Below are positions 46,171-55,656 of a stretch of DNA of 64,000 nt, piece after piece. The DNA comes from Streptomyces phaeochromogenes (lineage in GTDB: Bacteria; Actinomycetota; Actinomycetes; Streptomycetales; Streptomycetaceae): assembly GCF_001418655.1 (NCBI RefSeq), contig NZ_LIQZ01000085.1:22771-86770 (forward strand), written 5' to 3'. A model generated the notes under the pieces. The model was not told where the DNA came from, made no database searches, and worked only from the letters and a program-made list of their open reading frames with translations. Position 1 is the first letter of the stretch. Every line of letters begins with the position of its first letter. A program made the position numbers and the translations under genes.

Positions 46171-47370
46171 TCAAGGGACGGTCCGGGCCGAGCGTTGGGG
46201 AGCCGGGGCGCAGTACTCGGCGTTCACAATGGGGAGGATGGTCTCCGCTCCCCAGTTGGCGTTGTAGTCGAACGCAAATTGGTGACGGCCGTCCTCAGTG
46301 GTGGCGGCCAGTGTCAGCCAGCCGATCATGCCTCCGTCGTGGTACCACAGGGTCGTGCCGCAGCTCAGTTCGAACCGCTCGATGCCGAGCCCGTAGGACG
46401 CGCCGGGGAAATCGGGGTTGTCGACGGTCGTCTTCATCGCCTTCAGCTGCCGCGGCGGCAGCAGTTTCCCGCGCATCAGGGCGCCGTAGAACCGGTTCAG
46501 ATCCCCCGCGCTGGAGATGATGTCGCTGCTCCCCCAGCCCTGCGACCCGTTCATCTCGGTCACGTCGTCGATCCGATCCGGCTGCGACGTGAAGAGCTTG
46601 GAGTAGCCGCGGCTGCTCGGCCGGGGCAGGCGAATGCCGTTCCCGGGGTTGGACGTCGCCTTGAGCCCCAGGGGTTCGATGATGCGGTCGCGCACCTCGT
46701 CCTCGTACGATCTGCCGCCGATCTTCTCGACGATCAGTGCGGCCAGGATGTCATTGGTACTGGAGAACGAGTGCCTGGCACCGGGATCGAACAACGGCTC
46801 GTGGGAGAGCGCCACTCGCACACGCTTCTCGGGCGTCAGAGTGTCGTACCGGTGCTGGAGGTAGCCGTCGCCCTCCATGTACGTCTCGCTGTACTCCTTG
46901 TCGGCCAGATATTCGAACAGGCCGCTGGTGTGGTTCAGAAGCTGCCGCACGGTGATCTTGCGGCCATCGTTGCCGTTGCCCGTCACCAAGCCGGGCAGAC
47001 GGCGCTCCACGGTGTCGTCGAGACTGAGTCTCTTCTCCGCCTCCATCTGAAGGAGGACGGTTGCCACGAATGTATTGGTGATATTGCCGGCGCGGAACCG
47101 GTCGTTCTTGCCTCGCGACTCACCTGTTTTCAGATTGCTCACACCCGATGCCGACTTCCAGACTCCGTTGGCATCACGGGCTTGGGCGGTGATGCCGGGG
47201 ACACCGGCCTTCACGGCCGCGTCCATCGCGCGCTGAGTCGCTTGGTGGTGGACCGCCGCAGGGACCGTGTCCCGCGACGCCTGGCCGGGACCGGTGGTGA
47301 AAGCGGTGACCGCCATCGCACCCGCCGCAAGACCGGCCACGCCGGCCCTTGTTCTCTTCCGTATCGTCAT
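46171..47370 (-). CDS. secreted serine-hydrolase (DD-peptidase/beta-lactamase) fold protein, catalytic residues lost
   Basis: A 399-residue exported protein: signal peptide (MTIRKRTRAG then an Ala-rich span to about 30), then a domain of the R61 DD-carboxypeptidase/class C beta-lactamase family (LLNHTSGLFEY, FDPGARHSFSSTND, YHDGGMIGW). The SxxK motif is replaced by N96-I-T-N99 (RAGNITNTF), so both the nucleophile Ser and the general-base Lys are gone; I checked the codons (AAT and AAT). The YxN motif reads FSSTN, losing the Tyr. The fold seems intact and the gene open. It is probably a non-enzymatic binding protein. Start at 47370 agrees with the signal peptide. Confidence 0.85.
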   Translation of the reverse strand: MTIRKRTRAGVAGLAAGAMAVTAFTTGPGQASRDTVPAAVHHQATQRAMDAAVKAGVPGITAQARDANGVWKSASGVSNLKTGESRGKNDRFRAGNITNTFVATVLLQMEAEKRLSLDDTVERRLPGLVTGNGNDGRKITVRQLLNHTSGLFEYLADKEYSETYMEGDGYLQHRYDTLTPEKRVRVALSHEPLFDPGARHSFSSTNDILAALIVEKIGGRSYEDEVRDRIIEPLGLKATSNPGNGIRLPRPSSRGYSKLFTSQPDRIDDVTEMNGSQGWGSSDIISSAGDLNRFYGALMRGKLLPPRQLKAMKTTVDNPDFPGASYGLGIERFELSCGTTLWYHDGGMIGWLTLAATTEDGRHQFAFDYNANWGAETILPIVNAEYCAPAPQRSARTVP

Positions 47371-48051
47371 TCCGCGCTCCTGGGAGTCGTCTGTACGCCG
47401 TCTTCGTGTGGTGTCGTCGGTGGTGGTTGCGCCCCTGCCGCATCTCCAGGAACCGTCGCGTCTACTCCCGCGATCGTTGCTCCAGCAAGACTTGCGACAG
47501 GGGCATTGGCCCGCAACACCCGTACCGATGTATGGACCCTGCTTCCAATGCCCTGCTGCGTGGCCCACGTCGGCGGACCGCCGGCCATAGAAGCAGCCGC
47601 TCCACCTCGAGCACGAGGACGCTGGAGCCGCGATATCACGCCAGCGAACGGCAAACGGCAGGGGAAGCCAGTGGCTCACGCCTCAGCTGTGATCGCCGAG
47701 GATGCCAGTGCGGCGGACACGAGTCGACCACCTGCTCGTTTTTCCAGGAAAGATCCCCGAGGCCGACCGAGGCTCTTTTGCAGATACCCCTGCTACCACG
47801 CAGAAACTCGCCATGAATTTCAATCCATGCGGCCATCGGCCTTCTTTCCGTATCCATCAAGCTTTCTGCAGGCAGCAGTTCCCGCCTTCATTGCCCCGGG
47901 GACATCAGCGGGCCATGATGGAGGGCCCGGGTGTCTCGTCGACAGGACAGCCCGACGGTTTCGTCGACTATTCTCCACATTCTCGCAACGCCTCATGGCC
48001 TCGACGCCGCAAAGTCCCCGTTCTCGTCACACCGTGAAAGGTGAGTGCTGT
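47371..48051. other. divergent promoter region between the serine-hydrolase relative and the piperazate synthase
   Basis: 680 bp with no supported gene. It holds a copy of the cluster palindrome (47932-47949) and must contain the promoter of the piperazate synthase gene. Confidence 0.5.
47932..47949. promoter_or_regulatory. cluster palindrome, copy upstream of the piperazate synthase gene
   Basis: TGTCTCG-TCGA-CAGGACA: right arm identical to the other copies, left arm with two mismatches to perfect symmetry. It lies about 100 bp upstream of the ATG at 48052. Confidence 0.5.
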
Positions 48052-48696
48052 ATGTTCGTCCCCAGCAACTACCGGGAACCGGACGTTTCATGGATGGTCG
48101 ATCTGATGCGCGGGAACCCTCTGGCGCTGATGGCAAGCAACGGAACTCCCACTGACGGACCGTTCGCCACCCACCTTCCGGTCATCACCGACCCTCAGTG
48201 GGAGGGACTACCCGCCGGGAACTTGGCCGACGTGCCCTTGCTCGGTCACATGAACCGAGCCAATCCGCACTGGGCGGCGCTGAACACCGGGACAGCCATC
48301 CTGCTGACATTCACCGGTCCGCACGCCTATGTCTCGCCTACTGTCTATGACATTACTCCGGCCGCCCCGACCTGGAATTTCACCTCGGTGCACGTACACG
48401 GAGTCGTCGAAAAGATCGAGTCGACGGAGGAGACGCTGGGCGTCGTACAGGCGACGGTGCAGGCGTTGGAGAAGGAATTCGGCGACAGCTGGGACATGAG
48501 CGAATCCATCGGCTATTTCCGCAAGATAGTGCCTGGTGTGGGCGCTTTCCGTGTCCGAGTGACCAGGGCCGAGGGAATGTTCAAGCTCAGCCAGGAACAG
48601 CGCCCCGAGATTCGCGAGCGGGTGGTGCAGTCGTTTGCCGGGCGCGGATGCACCCGCCACGCGCAGACAGCGGATCTCATGAACCGCCTGTCATGA
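48052..48696 (+). CDS. ktzT: piperazate synthase, KtzT-type (PaiB fold)
   Basis: A 214-residue protein of the PaiB/FMN-binding split-barrel family (MFVPSNYREPD, NGTPTDGPFATHLPVI, GHMNRANPHW, then NFTSVHVHG). Members next to ornithine N-hydroxylases are heme-dependent piperazate synthases that close the N-N bond of N5-hydroxyornithine. Here an ornithine N-hydroxylase (58998-60344) and Piz-type A domains are in the same cluster, so KtzT function is much more likely than transcriptional regulation, the name databases usually give. It carries a cluster palindrome upstream. Full length; the symbol is by analogy with the kutzneride gene. Confidence 0.85.
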   Translation: MFVPSNYREPDVSWMVDLMRGNPLALMASNGTPTDGPFATHLPVITDPQWEGLPAGNLADVPLLGHMNRANPHWAALNTGTAILLTFTGPHAYVSPTVYDITPAAPTWNFTSVHVHGVVEKIESTEETLGVVQATVQALEKEFGDSWDMSESIGYFRKIVPGVGAFRVRVTRAEGMFKLSQEQRPEIRERVVQSFAGRGCTRHAQTADLMNRLS

Positions 48697-48814
48697 CAGC
48701 TTTCCCGTGACGCGGGGTCCGCACCCCTCGGTGTACGGACCCCACAACCCTCACCGCGCCGGACAGACACCTCCGCCTGCCTCCAACGCGACCGTCGTAC
48801 AGGCCGGTGGCAGG

Positions 48815-49498
48815 TCACTCGAGAGGCAAGTGCCGGTCGGCCTCGTTCAGTAACTGGCTGGCGGCGGCATCGAGCGTGGCCGTCACCCACTCCCCCAGCT
48901 CAGTGCCGGCATGGGCCGCTGCCTTGTGCCACCACTGGAGCCGGTTGTCGGGCACGGCAAGCCGGCGCGTCGCCGCCACGGCACTCGACTGCTGCGAGGT
49001 GCCCGCGCGCTCCGCCCTGATGGCGTTGCGCAGTTGCTTGGTGTTCCACTTCATCCGTTCGGCACGATCGAGCCAGGCTTCCTGCTCTTCGACAGGGAGC
49101 GACGCCAGCTCGGCATGGTGCTGGAAGCTGAGCGCGGGCCGCCGCCTGTGAAGTTCGAACCGCCGGGAAACCCAGGCGTAGTTGCGCAGCGTCTGGTACT
49201 GGAGGCCAGCCGCACGGATTCCGCGCTCGTAGCGGTCGGCGTATTGGTCCTTGCCGTAGATGAGCCAGTCCCCGAGCCACCAGGACGACGAGTTGAGCAG
49301 CCCGGAGAGCTGACGCCCGGCGCGTTCCCAGTCCTCGAAAGCGAGTCCTACGGGTATGTGCAGCCCCACCTTCGTGGTGAGTACCTGATCGCACCGCGGT
49401 TCCGCCCCGCCGGCTCTTCGCGCTTTCGGTGCGGCTTCTGCGGTCTTGCCGAATATGAGCGCCTTGGAGTCTCTGTAGTCGTCGACCTGATTCGCCAT
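48815..49498 (-). CDS. LmbU-family cluster-situated transcriptional regulator
   Basis: About 227 residues. The central region reads as LmbU/NovE: TKVGLHIPVGLAFEDWERAG, SSSWWLGDWLIYGKD, GLQYQTLRNYAWVSRRFE and SFQHHAELASLPVEEQEAWLDRA. LmbU activates lincomycin genes and homologues occur in novobiocin and himastatin clusters. The ATG at 49498 is used (GGAGG 4 nt before); a GTG at 49501 is in frame. It is the only recognisable regulator of the peptide cluster in the window, hence a candidate to bind the shared palindrome, although the reported LmbU site differs. Confidence 0.88.
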   Translation of the reverse strand: MANQVDDYRDSKALIFGKTAEAAPKARRAGGAEPRCDQVLTTKVGLHIPVGLAFEDWERAGRQLSGLLNSSSWWLGDWLIYGKDQYADRYERGIRAAGLQYQTLRNYAWVSRRFELHRRRPALSFQHHAELASLPVEEQEAWLDRAERMKWNTKQLRNAIRAERAGTSQQSSAVAATRRLAVPDNRLQWWHKAAAHAGTELGEWVTATLDAAASQLLNEADRHLPLE

Positions 49499-50159
49499 CA
49501 CGCCTCCGTGGCAACGCGCGTATAAACCGGGCGGGTTCGCGGTGGCTCCCTATTGAATACAGAAAGCGTTCACCCCCGTTGTTTGCACATACGGACCGAG
49601 CGGTGACCACCACCCGCAGATAGCTACGGGCAACCTCAAAGAACCGGGCATTGCACGGTCCCGCGTTGAGATCGAGATGACCAACCGCCGCGCACCGAGT
49701 AGATCCCGACAACGATGCCAAGTTCAAGAATCTTGGCTCAATCGAACACTACTTTGCAGAGTTCGGGCGTTTAACGAAATCTTAGCGGCCCAATCCGCTG
49801 AATGGCGTGATTTGGAGTACGCACGCAGCGCTCACGGCATCTAGGTCAGACGCCGCACCAGATCACGCCCCGCCCCGAGCGCCAACCTCAATGACCTCGT
49901 CAAGACATACGCGTCTGGCATCCTTGCAGGTCGTAGCCTTGCAATGACAGCACCCCATCCGTGCGGACCATGACAGCGGCAAGTACCCATCCGAGAAGGT
50001 GTGGGCGGAATCCAGCCATCCTCGCGTGGCTTCACGCCCGGCGCCGATGTGCCATTGGAGACGCCAAGACAAATCAGCCAACCTCAGAACGTGGCGCCAC
50101 ACTGGAGCGCGCACTAGACTCCCGCCAACGCTCAGTAACGCCGGGGGAGTTATTGCGGC
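49499..50159. other. 661-bp divergent intergenic region, no supported gene
   Basis: Lies between the LmbU-type gene and the IS701-type gene. It is less G/C-rich than its surroundings (for example 49725-49800) and probably holds both promoters. No copy of the cluster palindrome was seen. Confidence 0.45.
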
Positions 50160-51353
50160 ATGAATACGGTCCAGTCGGAGAGATCATCGACCTCGCGAGA
50201 TGCGACTTACACCAACGGTTTCGAATTAACGCTGGATCGCTACTGCAGAACGATCTTCAAAGGCTTACGGCGAGTCGATCAACGCAACTGGGCACACGCC
50301 TATCTGAAAGGGCTGCTCGTCACGTCCGGCAAGAAGTCCGTGCGCCGACTCGCCACCGCGGTCTCCGACGACCCGTCCGCCGTGCAATCACTGCGACAGT
50401 TCGTCAGTCTCAGCCCGTGGAACTTCGACGAGGTCATGGAGGAGCTCACTCACTGGGTGGCGGACCATCGGCCCGATCCTGTCTGGTCCATCGGCCGGGC
50501 TGTCCTGCCCAAGCGCGGTGACCGTTCGGTGGGCGTCCACCGCTACTTCGACCTGTCCTCGGGCCGTACGCTCAACTGCCAGCTGGGACTGGGCTCTTTC
50601 CTGTGCGTGGGCACCGCTCAGGTTCCCGTCGACTGGTGCCTGTACTTGCCGACGACCTGGACGCAGGACTCGCAGCGGTGCAAGGAGGCACGAATACCGG
50701 ACTCCGAGCAGCACCGGCCGCTTTGGTCGCACACACTCCGACTCGTCGACCGCCTGTCGGCCCGCACGAACTCCACGTCCTCGGTCGTCCTCGTCGACAT
50801 GAGCGACGAACCCGACGTGGGGTACCTGCTGCACGGACTCGCCAAGCGCCGCCGCGACTTCGTCATCGCTGTGCCACCTCACTTGGCGGTAGTGCCCGCC
50901 GGCGAGGGCGCCCCGTCACCAGTGAGCGCAAGGACCCTGATCCTCACGCAGAGCCCGGAGACGGCTGTCGTTCCCCTGCCGGACGGACAGCAGCACATCA
51001 CACCCGTACAGACGTCACTCGTTCGTCTGCAGGCCGGCTCCCTCGGGCGCTCCCCCGGCCCTCTCTACCGGCTCTTCACCGAAGTGCGCCCCAACCGCGC
51101 CCCGGCCCCACTATGGCTCACCAGCCTCGCCCACCACACCGTCGCGGAGGTCGGCTCGATCGCCGCGCTGCACGGGGGGACGGCGGCCGTGGTCGGTTCC
51201 ATGGAACAGGACTTCGGGCTGCTGGATTTCGAGGGACGCTCGTTCCCCGGGTGGTACCACCACATGGCCCTGGTCTCCGCCGCGTACACCTTCCGGTGCC
51301 TGCGCGGGCTCACCTCTGTGTCGTCGCGCACCACTGCACAGCAAGTGCCGTAG
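50160..51353 (+). CDS. IS701-type DDE transposase-derived protein, catalytic site degraded
   Basis: A 397-residue protein of the IS701 transposase type (KRGDRSVGVHRY, LNCQLGLGSF, DWCLYLPTTW, FEGRSFPGWYHHMALV). In active members the block before KRG reads like VIDDTGFPKKG and holds the first catalytic Asp. Here it is WSIGRAVLPKRG (residues 109-120) with no acidic residue. The third acidic site (usually KEELGL) reads EQDFGL. The frame is fully open with good codon use and a GGGGGAG ribosome site 10 nt before the ATG. No terminal inverted repeats were seen. It may be a domesticated gene; solitary IS701-type genes occur in other actinobacterial clusters. Confidence 0.8.
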   Translation: MNTVQSERSSTSRDATYTNGFELTLDRYCRTIFKGLRRVDQRNWAHAYLKGLLVTSGKKSVRRLATAVSDDPSAVQSLRQFVSLSPWNFDEVMEELTHWVADHRPDPVWSIGRAVLPKRGDRSVGVHRYFDLSSGRTLNCQLGLGSFLCVGTAQVPVDWCLYLPTTWTQDSQRCKEARIPDSEQHRPLWSHTLRLVDRLSARTNSTSSVVLVDMSDEPDVGYLLHGLAKRRRDFVIAVPPHLAVVPAGEGAPSPVSARTLILTQSPETAVVPLPDGQQHITPVQTSLVRLQAGSLGRSPGPLYRLFTEVRPNRAPAPLWLTSLAHHTVAEVGSIAALHGGTAAVVGSMEQDFGLLDFEGRSFPGWYHHMALVSAAYTFRCLRGLTSVSSRTTAQQVP

Positions 51354-51429
51354 CAACGCGGCGCGCGACTTCCTCCCGGTCGTGGGGGCCGGTTCCGGGA
51401 TCGGACCGGCCCCACTGCACGCATCAGCG

Positions 51430-52012
51430 GCTGTACGCGCGTTTGTACGCCGCGCGCGACCGCCAGGCGACGCGACAGCTCCTCACCTTCGACAGGCGTG
51501 TCGGGCAGCAGTCGCCGAAGTCACTTCGCCGGCCACCACGCGAATCACCGAGGACGGTGAAGAACGCGTAGCCGAAGGCCATGTGGGCCAGGCGACAGCC
51601 CACCCCACAACATGGGCGAACCAACCTCATTGGAAGATCGCCGCAATGGGGCCGCCCGGCGGGAGAACGTGTCCGGGATCGCCGCAGGCGAAGCTCCTGC
51701 GGCGGGGGGGGTGAGGCCGCCCGTCAAGGTCTCGCCCATCAGCCGCCCAACGCCCTTGCGGCCCACCGCCAGGCCCTCGTGTCTCATGACGGCGTGCACG
51801 CGCAGCGAGCCGTAGGTCCGGCCGGATTCATGTGGATCTTCCGGGTCTGCTCGGTCGGCACGTCGTCGTGACGCTGCCGCTCGCACGGCTCCTGCTCTCG
51901 CCGGCGCCACCGATATCGGGCGGACGCGATGTGCCATTCCCGGAGTTCATGCTCGACGTCCAGGTGCGGTACTGGTCGATGAGCGTCATCACCTGAGCAT
52001 ATGAAAGTCGGG
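51430..52012 (-). pseudogene. IS3-family transposase (orfB) remnant
   Basis: Minus frames contain pieces of an IS3 integrase: HESGRTYGSLRVHAV followed by RHEGLAVGRKGVGRLM, and in a second frame a decayed RNase H-like strand (FGYAFFTVLGDSRGG). Frame changes and lost segments show it is dead. It fills the gap between the IS701-type gene and the aminotransferase. Confidence 0.65.
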
Positions 52013-52054
52013 CTCACGGCACATCGAGATGGGCATTCTCCTTGCCTGCAACGG

Positions 52055-53335
52055 CTATCGGAGTCTCCGGATGCTTCCGGCGCGCATGTCGCTCAGCGCT
52101 GCCGCGATCACCTCGACGCCGGCGACGATGGTGTCCGGGTCGGGGGTGATGCTGATGCGGAAGCACTGCTGGGGGTGGCGTCCGAGGCTCTGGCTGTGCT
52201 CGGCGTCGGTGAAGAAGTGCCTTCCCGGTACGACGAAAACGCCCCTGCCCTTGAGCGTCTCGTACAGGCGCAGGTCGTCGAACCACTCCTCGTCCACCCA
52301 GACCCAGCAGAACATCCCTCCTTCGGCGGCGTGTAGGTGCCAGGCGATGTCCTCCGGCAGTGCCCCCGCCAGCAGCGACTCGACGAACTTCCTGCGCTCG
52401 GCGTAGAAGGGGCCGATGACCGATGCGACGAGCGTGTCGAGGACGTCGGACTGCAGCGCGTGGGCCAGCGCCGACTGGACCAACTGGGGTGCGTGCAGCG
52501 CCGAGTTGGACAGGAACGAGACGATCGGATCGATGTACTGCTCATCGGCGATGGCGAAGCCCAGGCGTTCCCCCGGAAGTCCGGCCTTCGAGACGGAGAA
52601 GACGTTGATGACGCGTTCGTCCCGCACCGGCGCCATGGACAGTCCGCCGATGCCTGGGAACGGGGCACCGTAGGCGTTGTCGACGACGAGCGGTACGTCG
52701 TGGCCTTTGGCAGCCGAGATGAGCCGCTGGATCTCGTCACGCGACGCGCACCGGCCGGCTGGGTTGCTCGGGCTGGACAGCAGCATGAGCCCGACGTCCG
52801 ACAGCCTCTCAAGGGCGAGCAGATCGAACAGGTAGTGGAAGGATCGCTCACCCTGGAGCCGCAGGAGGGGCTCAACTCCCGTGATTCCGTCCGGCGTCAG
52901 AGAAAGGCCCTGGTAGCCGGTGTAGTCCGGGGTCATCGGCAGGACCAGCCTGGTGTCGCTGGTCGCGCCCGGCCCGGTGAAAAGCGCCGCGGCGATGAAG
53001 CAGAGCATTTGGCTGCCGGGCCCCACCACGATGTTGCGCGGCCCCACACCCCAGCCGTAGCGCCTGTTGAAGTAGTCGGCGATCGTGTCAACGAGTTCTG
53101 GCAGCCCGCGAGATGGTCCGTACCGGCAGCTGACATCCCCGAAGGAGGCGGCCAGAGCCTCGGCGGTCATCCGCTGCCAGGTGTCCATGACCTCGGGTAT
53201 GGCCGCCGGATTTCCTATGCCGAGGTTGAGCCACTCCTTTCCGGTGGCGGAGCCAGTGGTGGCGGCGATGTCGTCCATGATGAGCCGAAGCCCTGACAGA
53301 CTGGCCATTTTGATTCCGGATCGGGACAGCTCCAC
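52055..53335 (-). CDS. PLP-dependent aminotransferase, AvtA (valine-pyruvate) type
   Basis: A 426-residue fold-type I aminotransferase. The N-terminus (SGLRLIMDDIAA) and GIGNPAAIPEV are AvtA-like. PLP-binding elements: SSPSNPAGR, VVDNAYGAPFPGI and the lysine in FSVSKAGLPGERLG; an Arg near the C-terminus (FRISITPD) binds the carboxylate. The start is GTG at 53335, with GGAAAGGA 10 nt before. It is last in a run of minus-strand genes with the free-standing A domain, carrier protein and radical SAM enzyme, so it may make or modify a special amino acid, but AvtA-type enzymes also act on ordinary branched residues. Confidence 0.88.
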   Translation of the reverse strand: MELSRSGIKMASLSGLRLIMDDIAATTGSATGKEWLNLGIGNPAAIPEVMDTWQRMTAEALAASFGDVSCRYGPSRGLPELVDTIADYFNRRYGWGVGPRNIVVGPGSQMLCFIAAALFTGPGATSDTRLVLPMTPDYTGYQGLSLTPDGITGVEPLLRLQGERSFHYLFDLLALERLSDVGLMLLSSPSNPAGRCASRDEIQRLISAAKGHDVPLVVDNAYGAPFPGIGGLSMAPVRDERVINVFSVSKAGLPGERLGFAIADEQYIDPIVSFLSNSALHAPQLVQSALAHALQSDVLDTLVASVIGPFYAERRKFVESLLAGALPEDIAWHLHAAEGGMFCWVWVDEEWFDDLRLYETLKGRGVFVVPGRHFFTDAEHSQSLGRHPQQCFRISITPDPDTIVAGVEVIAAALSDMRAGSIRRLR

Positions 53336-53354
53336 GTGGCGGCATCCTTTCCTG

Positions 53355-53640
53355 TCACTGCCGACGGGCGGCGAACGAAGTGGCTATGGCGCAGAGGACC
53401 TCCGCCGCGTGATCGAATACGGCCGAGCTCCCGCCGCCGAGCGCGTGCGGGCAGAAGCCGGCAGAAGTGGCCCACTCGCGTCAGTTCGCCGACCGCCAGG
53501 AAGCGATCCAGGACTTGATGCTGGTCCAGCACCTCCAGGGCGTGGGAGTGCATCCTGCCGGCCCGCAACTCGCCCGCCCGCTGCACGAGTTGCTCGACCA
53601 CCACGTCGACGTCCGCCGGCCTCAGCTCGCAGGCGTACAT
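53355..53640 (-). pseudogene. small helical ORF with an apparent frameshift
   Basis: From the ATG at 53640 (25 bp after the radical SAM stop) the frame has strong G/C third positions for about 55 codons (MYACELRPADVDVVVEQL, EVLDQHQVLDRFLAVGEL). The coding signal then moves to another frame ending at 53355 (HALGGGSSAVFDHAAEVL, FAARRQ). Joined by one base change it would make a protein of about 95 residues. Unknown family. Either a recent frameshift or a sequencing error; no clear ribosome site precedes it. Confidence 0.4.
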
Positions 53641-53664
53641 CAGGCTTGTCGGCCCGGGGGACGG

Positions 53665-55656
53665 TCAATCAGCGGCCGGAGCCTCCACGGCATGGGGGGA
53701 GTGGACCTCGACGAAGGGCAAGATCTCACGGAAGCGCAGTACGGTGCCGTGGCAGTAGTTGGCATTGTGCTCAAGGCTCCGCTGCGGCATGTAGGGCATC
53801 TTCTGCCGAGCATGATGGTTGACGCGCACCATGACCCGTCCGGACTCGGCGTCTCCCTGCGCGTCGGCGTCGAGCATCTCGCGCTCCGTCAGCAGCCGAG
53901 CCAACTCCGCGGAGACCTCCACGATGAAGGTCTCGGCATCGCCCAGGCCGTGCACGGTGATCTCCGTGAACTCGTAGTCCGGCACACTCACCGCTTCGCG
54001 GTAGATGTAGGGCCGTGCGATGAGGTCCATCTCGAACGCCTGCCTGGCCATCGGGTCCGACCACCACTCCTGGGATGTGACGTAGTCGGCCAGCACCTTG
54101 TCGAATTCCTCACGATGGGTGCTGAGGATCATGTGCCCGATTTTTCCGCTGAGGAGCACGTCATAGTTGGTCAGGTTGGCCAACGACTCGGTGATGAGCT
54201 GGAGCACCTCGGAATCAGCCCGCTGTTGGAAGTAGCGCGAGACGCCGGCGAACAAATCGCCGTAGGAAATGATGCCGGCCGCGTCGAGATAGCCGGAGAG
54301 CAGGAACAGGCCGCGCATGTTGTACGTGGTGTGCATTGCGTTGTACAGCCAGTACGCCTCGCGGCATTCCTCCTTCGACACCCAGTTCGTGGCGACCACG
54401 ACCTCCGCCTCGGACACGTCGCTCGGCACGGACTCCGTCGTCAGGCCGTAGAGTTCCACCTGGTTGTACATGGGTGTGTTGTGCAGGAGAAGCTGCGGAT
54501 AGACGATGACGGTGTCTGCGTAGGACCGCGCCAGCTTCGTCAAGCCGTCCTTGAACGATTCGAAGGTCTCCCCCGGAAGGGGCCAGATCAGTTCCACATA
54601 GGAACTGATCTGCTTTTCCCTGAGCGTACGCTGCAGCTCGACGAAGGTCTCTTCGCGGATGTTGGCCCGGTCCACCAGTTTGAGCGACTCAGGATTCAGC
54701 GTCTGAAGCGAGATGGGCTGAGTCACCATGAGGTCACCGCGCACGAAAATCTCGGTTATCTGCGCCATGCGCTCCGGCCGGTTCTTGGTGGCAGCCATAT
54801 ACACGACCAGCGGGTAGCCGACTTCCTTTTTGCGCGCCACGATGTGCTCGGTCATCGCCACGTCACGGGGCGACTGCCCCCAGTTCGCGTCGGCGATGAA
54901 GATCCCGGAGAGCCCGTTGTCAGCGATCCAGTCGAGCTCGGCCCTGATCCGCTCCTCCTCGAACTTGATCACCTTCGAATTGGTGGCCGCTCCCCAGTAG
55001 CAGAAGGTGCAGCGGAAGGGGCACCCACGGTTCGTCTCCAAGATCCCCATACTGAACTCCTGGCCGTCGAAGACGCCCGTGAGGAAGGGGGAAGGAATTT
55101 CCATGAGATTACTGATCCGCGGCGCAGCTTCCGTGGTGACGAGTTCGCCGCCGGACCAAAAGCTGAGACCGGGAACCTGGTGCAGATCAGGTGTTGGCGT
55201 ACTGAGCTGCCTGAGCAGCTCCACTGACGTCCTCTCCCCCTCCCCGTTGCACACATAGACGTTCTCCGGCGCATCCGCCAGGTAGGTTGCGGCGTGATTC
55301 ATCACCTGCGGCCCGCCCAGCAGGTAATGGGCGTCCGGCTGGCGCTCCCGCAGCTCCTTCAGCAGCCAGCTGACCAGCTTCATGTTCCAGATGTAACAGC
55401 TGAACGTGTAGATCTGCGCATACTTCCCGGCCAGTTCCTCCAGCAGCTTGTGCCGGTCGTCGGTCACCGGGTAGGAAACTATTTCGAAGGTATGAGCCGC
55501 CCCTACCTCGACATCCTCCTGCGCGCACGCCTGGATGTATCCAGACGCAAGCGGCAGGATGTTCTCGTAGGTGGGAATCTCGACAAGCACAACCTTCTTG
55601 CGCTCTTGATTGCTGTTCCCGGTCACGGTCCTTATCGGGATGTTCTTAATGAGCAT
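53665..55656 (-). CDS. B12-binding-domain radical SAM enzyme
   Basis: A 663-residue class B type radical SAM protein. An N-terminal Rossmann-like B12 domain (about 1-160, LLGGPQVMNHAATYL and CNGEGE, without the DxHxxG motif) precedes a radical SAM domain with the cluster cysteines C212, C216 and C219 in NRGCPFRCTFCYWG. The C-terminal 250 residues are a family-specific region. Such enzymes methylate unactivated carbons or perform rearrangements. Its start overlaps the carrier-protein stop by 11 bp and GGGAGG precedes the ATG. Coupling to a carrier and a Pro-type A domain suggests a carrier-bound amino acid as substrate (inference). Confidence 0.88.
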   Translation of the reverse strand: MLIKNIPIRTVTGNSNQERKKVVLVEIPTYENILPLASGYIQACAQEDVEVGAAHTFEIVSYPVTDDRHKLLEELAGKYAQIYTFSCYIWNMKLVSWLLKELRERQPDAHYLLGGPQVMNHAATYLADAPENVYVCNGEGERTSVELLRQLSTPTPDLHQVPGLSFWSGGELVTTEAAPRISNLMEIPSPFLTGVFDGQEFSMGILETNRGCPFRCTFCYWGAATNSKVIKFEEERIRAELDWIADNGLSGIFIADANWGQSPRDVAMTEHIVARKKEVGYPLVVYMAATKNRPERMAQITEIFVRGDLMVTQPISLQTLNPESLKLVDRANIREETFVELQRTLREKQISSYVELIWPLPGETFESFKDGLTKLARSYADTVIVYPQLLLHNTPMYNQVELYGLTTESVPSDVSEAEVVVATNWVSKEECREAYWLYNAMHTTYNMRGLFLLSGYLDAAGIISYGDLFAGVSRYFQQRADSEVLQLITESLANLTNYDVLLSGKIGHMILSTHREEFDKVLADYVTSQEWWSDPMARQAFEMDLIARPYIYREAVSVPDYEFTEITVHGLGDAETFIVEVSAELARLLTEREMLDADAQGDAESGRVMVRVNHHARQKMPYMPQRSLEHNANYCHGTVLRFREILPFVEVHSPHAVEAPAAD

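Noticed and set aside
46171..47370. An active DD-peptidase or beta-lactamase giving self-resistance.
   Set aside because: The catalytic Ser and Lys are both Asn and the catalytic Tyr is Phe.
48052..48696. Annotation as a PaiB-type negative transcriptional regulator.
   Set aside because: In a cluster with an ornithine N-hydroxylase and piperazate-type A domains, this fold is best explained as the heme-dependent piperazate synthase.
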